Below are positions 61,819 through 64,000 of a DNA stretch of 64,000 bases, piece by piece. The notes beneath the pieces were generated by a model that was not told the DNA's origin, did not search any database, and saw only the letters and a list, made by a program, of their open reading frames with translations. The number at the start of each line of letters is the position of its first letter. Within the stretch, counting starts at the first letter, position 1. This DNA is from Cryobacterium roopkundense (GTDB taxonomy: Bacteria > Actinomycetota > Actinomycetes > Actinomycetales > Microbacteriaceae), in assembly GCF_014200405.1 (NCBI RefSeq), contig NZ_JACHBQ010000001.1, positions 620,001 through 684,000 on the forward strand. Reading direction: 5' to 3'. Made by a program: the position numbers and the translations under genes.

Positions 61819-62735
61819 TGCTGTATTCCCGCACATCGGCCGCCGACAAGCGCATCGCCCTGCGGGCAGGGCTCGCGTCCGGCGTGCTGCAGCGCTACCC
61901 GGGCGCCTTCAACCCGCTCTCGGCCAAACTCATCCAGAACAAGGGCTTCGAGGGCGTGTATATCTCCGGAGCCGTGTTGTCGGCCGATCTCGGACTGCCC
62001 GACATCGGCCTGACGACGCTCACCGAGGTCGCCGGGCGCAGCCAGCAGATCGCCCGAATGACCGAACTGCCGTCGATCGTCGACGCCGACACCGGGTTCG
62101 GCGAGCCGATGAACGTGGCGCGCACCATTCAGACGCTCGAGGATGCCGGCCTGGCCGGAATGCACATCGAGGATCAGGTCAACCCGAAGCGCTGCGGCCA
62201 CCTCGACGGCAAGCAGGTCGTCGACGACGACACGGCGATCAAGCGCATCCGCGCCGCCGTGGATGCCCGTCGCGACCCGAACTTCCTGATCATGGCTCGC
62301 ACCGACATTCGTGCGGTCGACGGCTTGAATGCAGCGCTCGACCGGGCTAAGAAGCTCGCCGACGCGGGGGCCGATGCCATCTTCCCCGAGGCGATGGGAA
62401 GCCTCGCCGAGTTCGAGGCCATGCGCGGGGCGGTAGACGTGCCGCTCCTGGCGAACATGACCGAGTTCGGTAAGGGAGAGCTCTACACGGTGGACCAGCT
62501 CGCAAATGTGGGCATGAACATGGTCATCTTTCCGGTGTCGTTGTTGCGCCTCGCGATGGGCTCGGCCGATCGGGGGCTGGACTCGATTCTGGAGCACGGT
62601 ACTCTCGAGCCGATGCTCGGTGAGATGCAGCACCGATCTGATCTCTATGAGCTGCTGGACTACTCGGAGTACAGCCACTTCGACTCCGGTATCTTCGATT
62701 TCACCCTCAATCCCCACATCACGTCCAAGGTCTGA
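61818..62735 (+). CDS. prpB: 2-methylisocitrate lyase
   Basis: 305 aa from the ATG at 61818 that overlaps the prpD stop; an upstream in-frame start lies within prpD and is rejected. It cleaves 2-methylisocitrate to pyruvate and succinate. The isocitrate-lyase-family barrel has DADTGFGEPMNVARTI, the catalytic Cys in NPKRCGHLDGK and ARTDIRAVDGL. GFEGVYISGAVLSADLGLPD is the PrpB start block. Full length. Confidence 0.96.
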   Translation: MLYSRTSAADKRIALRAGLASGVLQRYPGAFNPLSAKLIQNKGFEGVYISGAVLSADLGLPDIGLTTLTEVAGRSQQIARMTELPSIVDADTGFGEPMNVARTIQTLEDAGLAGMHIEDQVNPKRCGHLDGKQVVDDDTAIKRIRAAVDARRDPNFLIMARTDIRAVDGLNAALDRAKKLADAGADAIFPEAMGSLAEFEAMRGAVDVPLLANMTEFGKGELYTVDQLANVGMNMVIFPVSLLRLAMGSADRGLDSILEHGTLEPMLGEMQHRSDLYELLDYSEYSHFDSGIFDFTLNPHITSKV

Positions 62736-62744
62736 AGGAGCGAC

Positions 62745-63923
62745 ATGACTATGACTGAGCCGCACACGACGCCCGCCGCCGCGCCGGAACCGAAAATCTT
62801 CAAGGGCCTCGCCGGGGTGGTGGTCGACACGACCGCCGTGTCCAAGGTCAACCCCGACACCAACTCGCTGCTCTATCGCGGCTATCCAGTGCAGGAACTG
62901 GCCGCGCGGTGCAATTTCGAGGAGGTCGCGTACCTGCTCTGGCACGGCGAACTGCCCACCGAGGAGCAGTTGGCCGAATTCGAAACGCTGGAGCGCAGCC
63001 TGCGTCACCTTGACCCTGCCGTACGCCGCGTCATCGACGAGCTGCCCCTGACCTCGCACCCGATGGACGTTGTTCGCACCGCCGTCAGCGTGATCGGGGC
63101 GAGCGACAGGCACACCGCCGACGAGTCCGCGGAAGCCGACCTCGCCAAGGCCATCCGCCTGTTCGCGCAGCTGCCCGCCATCGTGTCCTACGACCAGCGT
63201 CGCCGTCACGGTCTCGACCTTGTCGAGCCGCGCGACGATCTCGGCTACTCGGCTAACTTCCTGCACATGGCCTTCGGCGAAGTGCCTGAACTTGTGGTCG
63301 TCAACGCCTTCGACGTGTCGATGATCCTCTACGCCGAGCATTCCTTCAACGCCTCGACATTCACGGCGCGCGTCATCACCTCGACGCTCGCCGACCTGTA
63401 TTCGGCTGTCACTGGCGCCATCGGAGCTCTCAAGGGTGCACTGCACGGCGGAGCGAACGAGGCCGTCATGCACACCTTCACCGAGATCGGTCTCGGAGCC
63501 GGTGCCGGCGAGCGCGCGAAGGCGTGGCTCGACCAGGCCCTGATCGACAAGCGAAAGATCATGGGCTTCGGCCACCGCGTCTACAAGAGCGGCGATTCCC
63601 GGGTTCCCACCATGCGCGCGGCGCTGCTCACCCTCATCGAGCACTACGACGCCCCCGAGATGCTCGACATGTATGAGTCCCTCGAGGCCGCGATGACAGC
63701 GAAGAAGGCGATCTTGCCGAACCTCGACTATCCCTCGGGGCCGGCGTATCACCTGATGGGCTTCGACACCCTGAGCTTCACTCCGCTCTTCGTCGCCGCC
63801 CGCGTGACCGGGTGGACGGCGCACATCATCGAGCAGCGCGCGGCGAACGCGCTGATTCGTCCACTGTCGGTCTACAACGGCCAGGACGAGCGTCACGTTC
63901 CCGACAGGGAACAGCTGATCTGA
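62745..63923 (+). CDS. prpC: 2-methylcitrate synthase
   Basis: 392 aa with GAAGGAG before the ATG at 62745. Condenses propionyl-CoA with oxaloacetate. Citrate-synthase-type residues: YRGYPVQELAARCNFEEVAYLLWHG, HSFNASTFTARVITST, LHGGANEAVMHTF (catalytic His), FGHRVYKSGDSRVP and the C-terminal RPLSVYNGQDERHVPDREQ with the Arg. It completes the prpDBC operon. The final residues before 63923 run into a new gene beginning 45 bp later. Confidence 0.95.
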   Translation: MTMTEPHTTPAAAPEPKIFKGLAGVVVDTTAVSKVNPDTNSLLYRGYPVQELAARCNFEEVAYLLWHGELPTEEQLAEFETLERSLRHLDPAVRRVIDELPLTSHPMDVVRTAVSVIGASDRHTADESAEADLAKAIRLFAQLPAIVSYDQRRRHGLDLVEPRDDLGYSANFLHMAFGEVPELVVVNAFDVSMILYAEHSFNASTFTARVITSTLADLYSAVTGAIGALKGALHGGANEAVMHTFTEIGLGAGAGERAKAWLDQALIDKRKIMGFGHRVYKSGDSRVPTMRAALLTLIEHYDAPEMLDMYESLEAAMTAKKAILPNLDYPSGPAYHLMGFDTLSFTPLFVAARVTGWTAHIIEQRAANALIRPLSVYNGQDERHVPDREQLI

Positions 63924-63968
63924 TCGGTAGGGCCGGTGGGTGTTGCCGTGTGACGTAAAATTTGTTCC

Positions 63969-64000
63969 ATGACTTACGACGCAGTGACTGCACCCGCCGG
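63969..64000 (+). CDS. Start of a gene cut by the window end
   Basis: ATGACTTACGACGCAGTGAC begins an open frame (MTYDAVTAPA) 45 bp after prpC that continues past the window. TTGTTCC just before it gives no Shine-Dalgarno. No family can be named from ten residues. Confidence 0.4.
   Translation, partial: MTYDAVTAPA

Noticed and set aside
61815..63896. 693-codon minus-strand open frame opposite prpB and prpC
   Set aside because: Antisense shadow; the plus-strand genes have clear motifs and catalytic residues.
1..64000. tRNA, rRNA or tmRNA genes
   Set aside because: No cloverleaf or rRNA-like sequence was recognised on reading; a tRNAscan run would be decisive.

Overview
The window is high-GC DNA with actinobacterial gene content and order. 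The run PMT-type mannosyltransferase / rsmI / metG / tatD / rsmA / ispE matches the neighbourhood known from mycobacteria and other actinomycetes. Three ice-binding (DUF3494) modules plus a fourth in a second gene, a membrane fatty-acid desaturase, and DUF222-HNH remnants suggest a cold-adapted member of the Microbacteriaceae, possibly Cryobacterium-like; that placement is inference. All calls come from reading sequence and motifs; no database search was run.

Layout. (1) 59-9921: a galactoside island with a LacI regulator, GH42 beta-galactosidase, two sugar ABC permeases and a binding protein, GH36 alpha-galactosidase and a Gfo/Idh dehydrogenase; twin operator-like palindromes precede the GH42 gene. 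(2) 10027-12012: LysM lipoprotein and L-serine dehydratase. (3) 12119-19921: the most unusual region, a minus-strand cluster of four secreted proteins ending in a WxL-like wall-binding domain. Two also carry ice-binding modules (three in tandem in one, one in the other), and one gene encodes a membrane-anchored DUF916/WxL-interacting partner translationally coupled to the triple ice-binding protein. An IS1380-family element with intact ends sits exactly at the stop codon of the triple ice-binding gene. (4) 20063-24622: CoA-binding protein plus metY, a guanidine exporter behind a guanidine-III riboswitch, a YeiH-type permease, and a desaturase with a near-consensus promoter and long leader. (5) 24780-38091: PMT, rsmI, housekeeping run, ABC-F ATPase and a methionine ABC transporter. 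(6) 38172-42773: two tandem membrane GGDEF-EAL proteins, the second with eroded catalytic residues. (7) 42774-45155: a 19-bp tandem array, a frameshifted DUF222-HNH pseudogene and an Arr-type rifampin ADP-ribosyltransferase. (8) 45183-50546: lipoprotein, MFS exporter and a three-gene sensory system. (9) 50637-53277: metX-metY. (10) 53410-55316: acyltransferase and SDR. (11) 55416-63923: acetate/propionate symporter, propionyl-CoA synthetase, GntR regulator and prpDBC, a complete propionate uptake and 2-methylcitrate module; a further gene begins at 63969 and runs off the end.

The clearest candidate for an under-described system is the WxL / ice-binding surface cluster: a predicted wall-bound complex that would display ice-binding modules on the cell surface, with a shared 38-bp upstream/intergenic motif between its members.
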